A stretch of DNA of 8,454 bases from Candidatus Levyibacteriota bacterium. GTDB lineage: Bacteria; Patescibacteriota; Microgenomatia; Levybacterales; UBA12049. The position numbers were made by a program, and so were the translations under genes. Numbering within the stretch: the first letter of the stretch is position 1; each line of letters opens with the position of its first letter. The notes under the pieces are model-generated. The model did no database searches. It saw only the letters and a program-made list of their open reading frames with translations, and was not told where the DNA came from. The DNA is taken from positions 1 through 8,454 of the forward strand of contig PRDT01000057.1 in NCBI GenBank assembly GCA_003173995.1, read 5' to 3'. Shown here piece by piece: positions 1 to 6,245 of the stretch.

Positions 1-2379
1 GGAACCATTTGGCTTGCAGAACATCAAACAAATAGAGTTATCTTGATTGATGATAATGGCAATATTCTCAATGTGGTAGGAGCTGCGGATTTATTACACA
101 TGGGTGGTGATACCCAATATCCAACAAATCTTTGTGGCTCTATCTACGAGGGATTTAATCTTTGGGATGCTGGGGGTTCAATAGGATTTGATAGTAGTAA
201 TAATATATATTTAGCAGATGATTTTTTTCATAGGGTAAGTAGATATGCGCTTCCGTATACGACGCGAACGGTGAATGGAAATATTTGTTTACCTCTTCCA
301 AATGGTGGACTTTTCCCAACTCAGATGCAGTATTTCCCTCCTAGTTTGGGTTATGTAGGACCTAATTTCCTCTCGATAGGTAGTATGGGTACTTCGTATG
401 GTTTAGCATTTTTTAATGATCAACTTATTGTTCAAGATGAAAGTAGAATAAAGATATGGAATTCCTACCTTGGAAAAACACTCGGAAGTCCCGCCGATTT
501 TGAAATAAGTGGGAATAATACCGTTATAGATGCAAATACAAGATATTTACATAATGCTATTGACGATGCGGGCAGACTTTGGATGTTTAATGAACATGGG
601 CAGTTACGTGTTGACCAATTACCGTATAAGGCAGGAACAGCTCCTCTCGCTAACTTTATTAAACTTTACTGGAAGGACGATGGATTAGAGCTTACTTATC
701 GAAGTATGGGAGGTATAGCTTTTGATAAAAAAAATAAAAAGTTATATCTTGTTGATAGTCCCAACAATAGGATACTTCGAATTAGCAACTATGGAGACTT
801 TGCATCAGGAAAATTATATGTGGATGAGGTGATAGGTCAGTCATATAAAACAGGTAATGCCTGTAATCAGGGTTCTGGTTCTCCTACTGCGAATGGATTT
901 TGTAATCCTCGACAAATAGTTTTTGATAATAACAATAATTTATATGTTGTAGAAAATACCTATGAGTGTAGAGAAGGAAATGACAGAATTAGTATCTTTC
1001 TTGCAGATGATCTTAATAATGCTCAAGGTATGTTTCCAAACATCGCTGCCAAAAAGGCACTTGTTGGGACACTCACAAGTAAAGGTCAATGTATGAATGC
1101 AATAGATGAACCAGGATCTCCTGTTAGTATTGCATTTAATAGCAGAAATGAAGCAGTGATTGGGGGAGATGGTTATTATAGCGATAGATCAACGAGACAA
1201 TATAGACAATTATGGTTTTATCATGATCCACTCAATCAAACAAAACCAGATGGGTATATTCAATTACCAATAGGTTCGGCGGGAGAAATAGCTTTTGACA
1301 GTTATGATAACTTATTTATTCAAGATCATACGTGGAATAAAGTATGGGGTATTAATTTAGGAATTGATCCGACATGGGTATATTATTTTGACGGTCGACC
1401 AACACCAACTCCTATTCGTGGTACACCAATACCAACGCCAAAGCCTGCTACTCCAACACCTCCTGTTACTCCGACTCCTCAATCTACTACTCCAACTCCT
1501 GTGCCACAGCCAGGGAATAACAGTGTGACTGCATTTTGCTCTGGATACAATCCAGCAAAAGGCAACAATCAATGCTACTGTCAGCCTGTATCAGTAACAG
1601 CCAATCAAACAGCCTGTACAAATGGGGCATTCACAGGTGCCTCAGTTACCTGGAATGGGGCAAATTGTCTCTACTGTACATATACTCTTAAATGGACAAA
1701 TAAAGCCGGTGCAATTCAGAGTAAAGACTATACAGTGCCCGCAGCAGATTGTGACAATAAGAAGAATGAAATCGCTTATTTTCAAAATTTAACAACTTCT
1801 ATTTCTGATCCAAATGGCATATCAAGTATTAGCGTTATGCCATACAAGACCACCCAAGCAACGACTATAACAGCAGGCACAAGTTGGTGCTCGGTCCCTC
1901 CAACGCCAACAACACCTCCAGTGACTCAGCCACAAGGGACTCCGACTCCAGATATAGCAGGGGGAACTCCTACTCCTATACAACCACCTACAGTGTCTTT
2001 GAAGACAGCAACATCATATTGTTCAGGCTACAATGCGTCCAAAGGAGCCAATCAATGCTTCTGCCAGCCTCTTTCAGTCACCACGACCCAGACCTCTTGT
2101 GGGGTCTCAAATGCAACAGATGTCTCAGTAAAATGGGATGGGACTAACTGCTTGTACTGCAAATATACTTTAAAATGGACTGACTCAATTGGGGGAGACC
2201 ATAGTAAAGATTATGCTGTGCCTGTTGCGGATTGTAACAATAAGTACAATGAGCTCTCCTACTTCAGGAATATTACAACGACACTCTCTGATACCAATGG
2301 AATTTCAAATGTGAGTGTCATGCCATTTGGGACAACCCAATCTGTATCGGTAGCGCAAAGTGCGTGTATGGCTCAATAA
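1..2379 (+). CDS. Secreted NHL-type beta-propeller protein with Pro-Thr linkers and two C-terminal 8-Cys modules (5' end outside window)
   Basis: The frame is open from the first base (792 codons visible) and ends at TAA 2377-2379, so the true start and any signal peptide lie to the left. The first ~460 visible residues carry NHL-like repeats of the form 'IAFD..NN.LY..D..NNRI': for example GSIGFDSSNNIYLADD, GGIAFDKKNKKLYLVD, RQIVFDNNNNLYVVEN and GEIAFDSYDNLFIQD. Such repeats build beta-propellers that bind proteins or glycans. A Pro-Thr linker (residues ~467-508) follows, then a cysteine-rich module (~509-632), a second linker (~633-669) and a second copy of the module (~670-792). The paired cysteines and TP-rich linkers argue for an extracellular location. 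No membrane segment or LPXTG-like anchor is visible at the C-terminus, which ends right after module 2. The role is unknown; surface adhesion or substrate binding is an inference. Confidence 0.85.
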   Translation, partial: GTIWLAEHQTNRVILIDDNGNILNVVGAADLLHMGGDTQYPTNLCGSIYEGFNLWDAGGSIGFDSSNNIYLADDFFHRVSRYALPYTTRTVNGNICLPLPNGGLFPTQMQYFPPSLGYVGPNFLSIGSMGTSYGLAFFNDQLIVQDESRIKIWNSYLGKTLGSPADFEISGNNTVIDANTRYLHNAIDDAGRLWMFNEHGQLRVDQLPYKAGTAPLANFIKLYWKDDGLELTYRSMGGIAFDKKNKKLYLVDSPNNRILRISNYGDFASGKLYVDEVIGQSYKTGNACNQGSGSPTANGFCNPRQIVFDNNNNLYVVENTYECREGNDRISIFLADDLNNAQGMFPNIAAKKALVGTLTSKGQCMNAIDEPGSPVSIAFNSRNEAVIGGDGYYSDRSTRQYRQLWFYHDPLNQTKPDGYIQLPIGSAGEIAFDSYDNLFIQDHTWNKVWGINLGIDPTWVYYFDGRPTPTPIRGTPIPTPKPATPTPPVTPTPQSTTPTPVPQPGNNSVTAFCSGYNPAKGNNQCYCQPVSVTANQTACTNGAFTGASVTWNGANCLYCTYTLKWTNKAGAIQSKDYTVPAADCDNKKNEIAYFQNLTTSISDPNGISSISVMPYKTTQATTITAGTSWCSVPPTPTTPPVTQPQGTPTPDIAGGTPTPIQPPTVSLKTATSYCSGYNASKGANQCFCQPLSVTTTQTSCGVSNATDVSVKWDGTNCLYCKYTLKWTDSIGGDHSKDYAVPVADCNNKYNELSYFRNITTTLSDTNGISNVSVMPFGTTQSVSVAQSACMAQ
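1399..1524 (+). repeat. Pro-Thr-rich low-complexity linker (coding)
   Basis: The segment encodes about 42 residues dominated by P and T in TPTP/PTP units between the propeller and the first cysteine module. A shorter linker of the same kind (1897-2007) separates the two modules. Such stretches act as extended, often glycosylated spacers in secreted bacterial proteins, which is family knowledge and not shown here. Confidence 0.8.
1525..1896 (+). repeat. 8-Cys module, copy 1 (coding tandem duplication)
   Basis: This codes for ~124 residues that align along their whole length with the copy at 2008-2376. Shared landmarks, in order, are CSGYN, NQC-aromatic-CQP, a single Cys, the NCLYC motif, YTLKWT, SKDY, ADC-x-NK and NGIS, then V-S-V-M-P and a final Cys. 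All eight cysteines occur at matching places in both copies, consistent with four disulfides. I do not recognise the domain family. Confidence 0.85.
2008..2376 (+). repeat. 8-Cys module, copy 2 (coding tandem duplication)
   Basis: This is the second copy of the cysteine module (~123 residues), ending three residues after its last Cys, directly before the stop codon. It keeps CSGYN, NQCFCQP, NCLYC, YTLKWT, SKDY, ADCNNK and NGIS. DNA identity with copy 1 is still obvious around the NCLYC-YTLKW block, but many codons differ synonymously, so the duplication is not very recent. Confidence 0.85.
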
Positions 2380-2394
2380 AAAAATAGGAATTAG

Positions 2395-2408
2395 CCTCAG
2401 TATTGAGG
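2395..2408. terminator. Weak hairpin between convergent genes
   Basis: The 44-bp gap between the two convergent stops holds a 5-bp stem, CCTCA/TGAGG, with loop GTAT. Alternatively CTCAATA (2372-2378) can pair with TATTGAG (2401-2407). On the minus strand a run of seven T (2379-2385) follows about 10 nt beyond the stem, so this could be a poor terminator for the minus-strand gene. The plus-strand side lacks a T tract. This is a weak call. Confidence 0.25.
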
Positions 2409-2423
2409 TAGCAAATAAAGGTA

Positions 2424-3017
2424 TTATGCAGCGGCAGTTGCTGGAGTTTCAGGACTTGCTACGAGATGATCTAGTACATACCTTGCTAAGCCTATTGTAC
2501 CCGTGATGAGTTCGGTCCTGGGAAGAAGCTTGTCAGCTAATTCTTGTTCGGTATCAGCTATTTCTTCTACATATACTGCCCAATCATCATTTTTATGCCA
2601 GTCTCTAACAACCATGAATGAGGTATGTTCTACTCCATCTTGTTGACTCCTGACTCGGTAAACACCGATTTGGCCTGCACCAGCAACTTGTAGACCAGTA
2701 CTCCAAGGCTGATAAAAAAGAGTATCATTTTCTCCTATCGTATACATTGTTTCACCGATCATCATATTGCGAAGACGTATACCTGTTGGGACAATATTTG
2801 CTTGTTCAGCATCTTCACCGCTTATATCTTCCAGCTTTATTGTATAGCTTGCTGTCATGTTTGAAACAGTCTCAGGAGAAAGACCTAATTCCGTGGTAAC
2901 TCTGCTATTAGCCTCAAGAGGAAAATGAATTCGACTGAGAGATGCGGCCATTTGCATAGCCTCTACAACAGGATCTCGTGGCCCCGTTGTAGCTAATTGT
3001 GCTTCTAGTCTTGCCAT
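2424..3017 (-). CDS. Unrecognised 197-aa protein
   Basis: The frame begins at ATG 3017-3015 and ends with TAA; I do not recognise the family. The N-terminal ~40 residues look helical (MARLEAQLAT..., then VVEAMQMAASLSRI). The middle (~55-150) reads as beta-rich, with alternating hydrophobics and motifs such as ASYTIKLEDI, TGIRLRNMMIGETMYTIG and a W/Y-rich stretch ending DDWAVYVEEI. A helix follows (~155-188), then an Ala/Pro tail. It has no cysteines, signal peptide or membrane segment, so it is probably a soluble cytoplasmic protein. It stands alone, with its own promoter just upstream, and converges with the propeller gene. No Shine-Dalgarno fits between the predicted transcription start and the ATG. 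The protein call is solid because the long frame matches a good promoter; the function is unknown. Confidence 0.75.
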   Translation of the reverse strand: MARLEAQLATTGPRDPVVEAMQMAASLSRIHFPLEANSRVTTELGLSPETVSNMTASYTIKLEDISGEDAEQANIVPTGIRLRNMMIGETMYTIGENDTLFYQPWSTGLQVAGAGQIGVYRVRSQQDGVEHTSFMVVRDWHKNDDWAVYVEEIADTEQELADKLLPRTELITGTIGLARYVLDHLVASPETPATAAA

Positions 3018-3026
3018 ATGGCCCGC

Positions 3027-3054
3027 AGTATAGCACTATCTTAGTAATTGTCAA
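3027..3054 (-). promoter_or_regulatory. Sigma-70-type promoter of the 197-aa gene
   Basis: Reading the minus strand, TTGACA (3054-3049) is a perfect -35 box, followed by a 16-bp spacer and TATACT (3032-3027) as the -10. Transcription should start about 7 nt later, around 3020, only 1-5 nt before the ATG, giving a leaderless or nearly leaderless mRNA. Confidence 0.75.
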
Positions 3055-3125
3055 ATGCGCATCTGATGTACACCAAAAGCTTATTTTGCTCAGTTTCTCA
3101 TCACAGACATCGGTTCATTTTCCAT

Positions 3126-3162
3126 AAAAAAACCAGGTTCAAAGCATATACCTTGAACCTGG
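3126..3162 (-). terminator. Intrinsic terminator of the rplJ-rplL unit
   Basis: A perfect 10-bp stem, CCAGGTTCAA/TTGAACCTGG (3133-3142 with 3153-3162), has a 10-nt loop. On the minus strand it is followed directly by seven T (3132-3126). It sits 51 bp after the rplL stop and is oriented to end the ribosomal transcript. It is one of the clearest regulatory elements in the window. Confidence 0.92.
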
Positions 3163-3179
3163 CTGAAAAGAGAGAATTG

Positions 3180-3198
3180 ATTCTGGACAAGCCAGAAT
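3180..3198. repeat. Short palindrome in the rplL 3' UTR
   Basis: A 7-bp perfect inverted repeat, ATTCTGG-ACAAG-CCAGAAT, lies between the rplL stop and the terminator. Pairing can extend with a bulge to TTG...CAA on the outer sides. There is no T tract, so it is not a terminator in itself. It may be a dispersed palindromic element or an mRNA 3'-end stabiliser; only one copy is seen here. Confidence 0.5.
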
Positions 3199-3212
3199 GA
3201 CAATCCTTTTCC

Positions 3213-3602
3213 TTACTTAAGCTCGACGGTTGCGCCTGCTGCTGTAAGTTTTTCTTTTGCTTGATTTGCTGTTTCTTTATTAACAGCGGTTAAGACTTCT
3301 TTTGGAGCACTATCTGCTAAAGCTTTAGCTTCAGTAAGACCCAATGTTGGGACTAATTCTCGGATAGCTTTAATAACTCCAATTTTGTTAGCACCTGCGT
3401 TAGCGAGAACAACGTTGAATACGGTTTGTTCTTCAGCTGCCTCTGCTGGAGCTGCTCCTGCTGCTGCTGGAGCTGCTGCGACAGCCATAGCTGCTGCACT
3501 AACACCAAACTTCTCTTCAAGAGCTTTAACGAGCTCAGAGAGTTCGAGTACTGACATTTCTTCTACTGCTGTAATTAATTCATCTTTTGTCAATTTTGCC
3601 AT
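3213..3602 (-). CDS. rplL: 50S ribosomal protein bL12 (L7/L12)
   Basis: A 129-aa protein of normal family length. The N-terminal dimerisation domain that docks on uL10 is residues ~1-38 (KDELITAVEEMSVLELSELV). An Ala/Pro/Gly-rich flexible hinge follows (~39-57), then the C-terminal factor-binding domain (~60-129) with the family's hallmark run FNVVLANAGANKIGVIKAIR and the LGLTEAKAL segment. Multiple copies form the ribosomal stalk that recruits and stimulates the GTPases EF-Tu, EF-G and IF2. It lies 16 bp after rplJ, and almost the whole gap is a strong Shine-Dalgarno. This fits the need to make several bL12 per uL10 from one mRNA. The start ATG 3602-3600 is fixed by that site. A strong terminator follows. 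Confidence 0.98.
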   Translation of the reverse strand: MAKLTKDELITAVEEMSVLELSELVKALEEKFGVSAAAMAVAAAPAAAGAAPAEAAEEQTVFNVVLANAGANKIGVIKAIRELVPTLGLTEAKALADSAPKEVLTAVNKETANQAKEKLTAAGATVELK

Positions 3603-3610
3603 TTGTTCTC

Positions 3611-3618
3611 ACCTCCTT
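3611..3618 (-). promoter_or_regulatory. Near-perfect Shine-Dalgarno for rplL
   Basis: The minus strand reads AAGGAGGTGA, complementary to most of the 16S 3' tail, with 8 nt between AAGGAGGT and the ATG. It begins immediately after the rplJ stop (3621-3619). It is far stronger than any site in front of rplJ or rplA here, consistent with the higher translation expected for bL12. Confidence 0.9.
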
Positions 3619-4344
3619 TTATACTTTGGTTTCTTCTTCTGTATTTTGTGTCTCTGTTGGTTGTTCAGTTGCTGCAGGAGCTTCTTCCTTTGCTTCCTCA
3701 GCTGGAGCAGCTTCTACTGCTGGTTGTTCTGCTGCTGGAGTAGCTGCTGCTACAGGGGATTCTGCTTTTACCTCTGCTGGCTTTTCAGCTGTTGGTGCAG
3801 GTGCTGCTGTTGATTTTTGCTTTGCCACTGCATCAAGTGTCATCACAAATTTCTGCAAATTCCAACTCAATGCTCGATGGAAGCCTTGGATAGGTGCATT
3901 CATCATGCCAAGGAGTTGAGCAATAAGGACTTCTCTTGCAGGAAGGGTAGCAAGCTTTTTTACATCACTTTCTGAAATAGCTTTACCATCCAAAAGACCA
4001 AACTTAATTGTTGGCTTCTCCAAGTCCTTCATCATTTTTGCAAGAGTTTTCAGAGGAGCAACAATATCTCCATACATGAATATGGTGCCTGTTGGCTTTT
4101 GGAACTTATCTTCTTGACCTGCAACTTGATCACCAAGAGCTCTCTTGAGAAGAGTATTTTTGGTAGCTGCAAATTCTGCGTCTGCTTTTCGAATTTCACG
4201 CTTGAAATCTTCAAGTTGTCGGTGGGTAAGACCTTCAAAATTGGTAAAGACCATTGCTTTTGCTTTAGTAACTTTTTCTGCTACTTCTGCAACAATAGCT
4301 TCTTTTTTCTGTCTATTTGCTGATATTTTTGTTACTTTGTCCAT
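3619..4344 (-). CDS. rplJ: 50S ribosomal protein uL10 with extended acidic C-terminal tail
   Basis: Counted from ATG 4344-4342 the protein has 241 residues; typical uL10 has 165-175. The core (~1-176) shows the family features: the ANRQKKEAIVAEV start, VFTNFEGLT, AEFAATKNTLLKRAL (23S rRNA-binding region) and LPAREVLIAQLLGMMNAPI. The C-terminal helix (~155-176, SWNLQKFVMTLDAVAKQK) is where bL12 dimers dock. Residues ~177-241 are an added low-complexity tail of A, P, E and T, strongly negative overall. uL10 is the base of the L12 stalk and, in many bacteria, represses its own operon by binding the leader RNA. A GTG at 4359 would add five residues (MFFYF), but it lies inside the terminator hairpin and U tract of the leader, so I prefer the ATG. 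No convincing Shine-Dalgarno precedes either start. Confidence 0.96.
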   Translation of the reverse strand: MDKVTKISANRQKKEAIVAEVAEKVTKAKAMVFTNFEGLTHRQLEDFKREIRKADAEFAATKNTLLKRALGDQVAGQEDKFQKPTGTIFMYGDIVAPLKTLAKMMKDLEKPTIKFGLLDGKAISESDVKKLATLPAREVLIAQLLGMMNAPIQGFHRALSWNLQKFVMTLDAVAKQKSTAAPAPTAEKPAEVKAESPVAAATPAAEQPAVEAAPAEEAKEEAPAATEQPTETQNTEEETKV

Positions 4345-4473
4345 AAAATAAAAAAACACTCACAAGGAGTGTCTTTGGCCGCGTATTGCTATTATCTAGA
4401 ATCTCTTTACGCGAATTTCAGTCTGCTCCTCGGTAGGATTTATTGAGTAATCCTCAACCTACTGTCTTTGGAT
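4345..4473 (-). ncRNA. L10 leader (autoregulatory 5' UTR of rplJ-rplL)
   Basis: The ~129-nt leader, counted from the predicted start at ~4473, matches the known ribosomal protein L10 leader. It has the AGACAGTAGG segment, the conserved CCTACCGAGG core and a terminal hairpin before rplJ. Pairings visible on the minus strand are: GTAGG (4462-4458) with CCTAC (4437-4433), enclosing the hairpin TTGAG-GATTA-CTCAA (4457-4443); CGCGTA (4413-4408) with TACGCG (4385-4380); and an antiterminator CGAGGAG (4432-4426) with CTCCTTG (4369-4363) that competes with the terminator. In Firmicutes, uL10 binding to this RNA favours termination. The same logic is inferred here. Confidence 0.85.
4350..4372 (-). terminator. 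Attenuator terminator in the L10 leader
   Basis: On the minus strand the stem ACACTC (4361-4356 region) and GAGTGT encloses a 5-nt loop and is followed by a run of T reaching 4350, then TATTTTATG where rplJ begins. Plus-strand arms are 4356-4361 and 4367-4372. The 5' arm and loop (CTCCTTG) are also the antiterminator partner, so only one structure can form at a time. Confidence 0.8.
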
Positions 4474-4479
4474 GTATGT

Positions 4480-4508
4480 ATTATACCCGGAAGCTGAAAA
4501 ATTGTCAA
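4480..4508 (-). promoter_or_regulatory. Consensus sigma-70 promoter of rplJ-rplL
   Basis: The minus strand carries TTGACA (4508-4503), exactly 17 bp of spacer, and TATAAT (4485-4480). Both boxes are perfect consensus, with start predicted at ~4473. It begins 10 bp after the stop of the upstream minus-strand gene, with no terminator between. It makes rplJL independent of nusG-rplKA. Confidence 0.93.
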
Positions 4509-4518
4509 TGAATTCTCT

Positions 4519-5559
4519 TTATGCTGTTATTTTTTCCGCTCTTCCTGCTGCAAGTTGTATGTAATGACGTATGTCTTCTCGTGTCCCTGCTGACTCTGCT
4601 TCTGCAAAAACTCTCGCTGCTGTTGGCTTGTCATCAACAAAATTTGGAGGGATGTCCCTCTGTTCTCTTAGCAGTCGCATATTGTCTGCAAATTCATTCC
4701 AAATTGTGGCAAATGCTTGCTGTTGTGGGGTAAGTATTTTTTTTGTACGCATACGGATGTATTGAAACATACAAGTTGCCAGCCTCTGCGTATTCATAAG
4801 CATATCGTAGCTAAGATGTTCGGTCAGTTCTCCTGCCCGAAGTTCAAGCCGCAGTGGAGACAACTCTTGTGTCCCTTCCATTCTCTCAGCATTTTTAACA
4901 TCCCACGAATCAGATGTCTTCCGCTGTTGGGCTCTCTCAGCTGATGTATATGCAAGTGTTAGTGCATCATTCAAGAGAATAATATGATCTCTGAAATCAA
5001 GGGTGAGGGTATTGTGATAGGTAAGATCTGGAGGAACTCCTAAATTTATGTGCAGAGAAAGACGTTTTTCAGTTCCATCTATAAGATCATTTGCGCCAAG
5101 ACCTGGTATACGAGAAGCAATACCAGCATGAACCAGTTGCTGTAAAATAACATTTTGCGTTTCAGCAGCATACGAGGGACGAGAGGCAATTTCCCAAAGA
5201 TTGATATGCTTACCTTCTGTTGAAAGCTGCTCTTTACAACGAATACCTAATTTTTGTAGTGTATCCCTGCTTGCTTCTGAAAATTCTCCTTCTACCTCAG
5301 TTCCTATTGTTACAAGGGGAGAGCTCCTTCTCTGAGATTCGATCTGGGCAAGCTGTAAGGAAATATCTCCCTGGTGTTCCAGCATATCATCTGTTGGTTG
5401 GGGATTGCGCGAGAAAAAATTATACCACTGTAACTTGAGAGCTGTCCTAACTGGGGAAGATATAGCAAGACTTTCTGCGTATAATTTTGCTCTATTTTCG
5501 ATAGACCCTGCGTTTATAATTTCTGCTAATAAAGGAAAATGTGGTCTGAATTCAGGCAC
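4519..5559 (-). CDS. Possible glutamine-synthetase/GCS-fold amidoligase (346 aa)
   Basis: I cannot name this protein, but it carries spaced motifs like those of the glutamine synthetase / glutamate-cysteine ligase (carboxylate-amine ligase) superfamily. TIGTEVEGEF (residues 84-93; E88, E90) resembles the G-x-E-x-E metal-binding strand. LWEIASRPS (121-129) has a lone Glu (E123) in a strand. RLSLHINLG (166-174) matches the H-x-H/N strand, and LRLELRAGE (236-244) matches the R-x-E-x-R strand. Members use ATP to join a carboxylate to an amine. Residues 1-80 and ~245-346 are mostly helical. The start is GTG 5559-5557, with GGA about 8 nt upstream; there is no better in-frame start nearby. It is soluble, with no signal peptide. 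It is divergent from a plus-strand gene 25 bp away, and its stop nearly touches the rplJ promoter. The gene is certain; the enzyme class is an inference from motifs. Confidence 0.5.
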   Translation of the reverse strand: MPEFRPHFPLLAEIINAGSIENRAKLYAESLAISSPVRTALKLQWYNFFSRNPQPTDDMLEHQGDISLQLAQIESQRRSSPLVTIGTEVEGEFSEASRDTLQKLGIRCKEQLSTEGKHINLWEIASRPSYAAETQNVILQQLVHAGIASRIPGLGANDLIDGTEKRLSLHINLGVPPDLTYHNTLTLDFRDHIILLNDALTLAYTSAERAQQRKTSDSWDVKNAERMEGTQELSPLRLELRAGELTEHLSYDMLMNTQRLATCMFQYIRMRTKKILTPQQQAFATIWNEFADNMRLLREQRDIPPNFVDDKPTAARVFAEAESAGTREDIRHYIQLAAGRAEKITA

Positions 5560-5584
5560 TCTTTTATCCTAGCATACTTAGGTA

Positions 5585-6145
5585 ATGGCTACTAACGCCA
5601 TTGTTATTGCGACTTTCTTACGTTCACGACGTAGTGTTTTTACGCCGTATTGGGAAAGTACCCTCATGCGTGAATTAGTCAATGAAGATCAATTTATAGA
5701 AGCATATGCAAGGCAGCATGGAGAGGTCCCTCAATCCTATTATTACAGTCATGATGAGGAAGTTGAAGGAGCGTTGGTGACCAGTATTGAGATGGGATTT
5801 TTCTTGGGAAGAGGAGAAATTTGGGCTGACGAATCATGGAGACAAGTTACCTATCACATTCCACAGGAAAGTCAGGGTGAAGCGTTGGCAATGATGCTGG
5901 ATTTAGGGACAACTTTTCCTGTCCAGCTATCAGTAGTCCAAGATGAAGGAGGGAATGTAACAGGGGAAACAATGCGACTTGTGGGTAGTCATACCGATGA
6001 GAGAGGAACAGCTGTTGTTGAAGGAATACTCCGTGAGCCAGGAAAAGTCCAGGAAGTTGTTTATACCAGATATCAGCCAGAGGATATGGTAGTACTTAAC
6101 ATGCCACCAGCGCCTACAAGAGGAAGACGAGACGGATTTAATTGA
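5585..6145 (+). CDS. Unrecognised protein, first of two tandem paralogs (186 aa)
   Basis: Unknown family. It is clearly homologous to the next gene: EMGFFLGRGEIW (69-80) matches EMGFFLERGDIW there, VPQSYY matches YPQSHY, and VGSHTDERG matches VGPYADTRG. The pattern W..V.Y..P.......A...L.LG..F is also shared. The body looks like a small soluble alpha/beta domain with no cysteines, signal peptide or membrane segment, ending in an Arg-rich tail (PTRGRRDGFN). Two starts are possible. ATG 5585 gives 186 aa but has no Shine-Dalgarno. ATG 5666 (M28) gives 159 aa, aligns with the start of the paralog and has GGGAAAG upstream. The longer form adds a hydrophobic then basic N-terminus (NAIVIATFLRSRR). 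The stop is TGA. It is divergent from the amidoligase-like gene, so they may be co-regulated; this is inference. Confidence 0.7.
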   Translation: MATNAIVIATFLRSRRSVFTPYWESTLMRELVNEDQFIEAYARQHGEVPQSYYYSHDEEVEGALVTSIEMGFFLGRGEIWADESWRQVTYHIPQESQGEALAMMLDLGTTFPVQLSVVQDEGGNVTGETMRLVGSHTDERGTAVVEGILREPGKVQEVVYTRYQPEDMVVLNMPPAPTRGRRDGFN

Positions 6146-6245
6146 TGTTGATGTCTGTTTTAATTGTCTACCAATACCATAACTCTTTCACTTTTATTAC
6201 GAGAAATTATAAAAAATTATCACTTCATCTTGAGAAAGTGAGCCT

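Noticed and set aside
1295..1316. TTGACA followed by an AT-rich stretch inside the propeller gene
   Set aside because: It is part of a conserved NHL repeat (AFDSYD), has no well-placed -10 box, and no gene starts after it.
3430..3490. GCTGCTGGAGCTGCT-type triplet repeat
   Set aside because: This is simply the Ala/Pro/Gly hinge of bL12 read on the opposite strand, not an intergenic microsatellite.
3385..3919. Plus-strand frames of 110-142 codons rich in Ser, Ala, Cys and Phe
   Set aside because: They are antisense shadows of the Ala/Pro/Glu-rich parts of rplL and rplJ; repetitive GCT/GCA codons keep opposite frames open. There is no start context and no family resemblance.
5549..5584. Promoter boxes in the 25-bp divergent spacer (CATACT on plus, TATGCT on minus)
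   Set aside because: Neither has a recognisable -35 box at 16-18 bp, so I do not list them. If used, both would give leaderless or very short 5' ends.
6143..6233. UGA recoding (Gly or Trp), as in some CPR lineages
   Set aside because: Reading through TGA 6143-6145 adds only six residues before TAA, and the frame upstream of 6231 meets another stop (TAA) soon after. All other genes end in TAA and use ordinary Trp and Gly codons.
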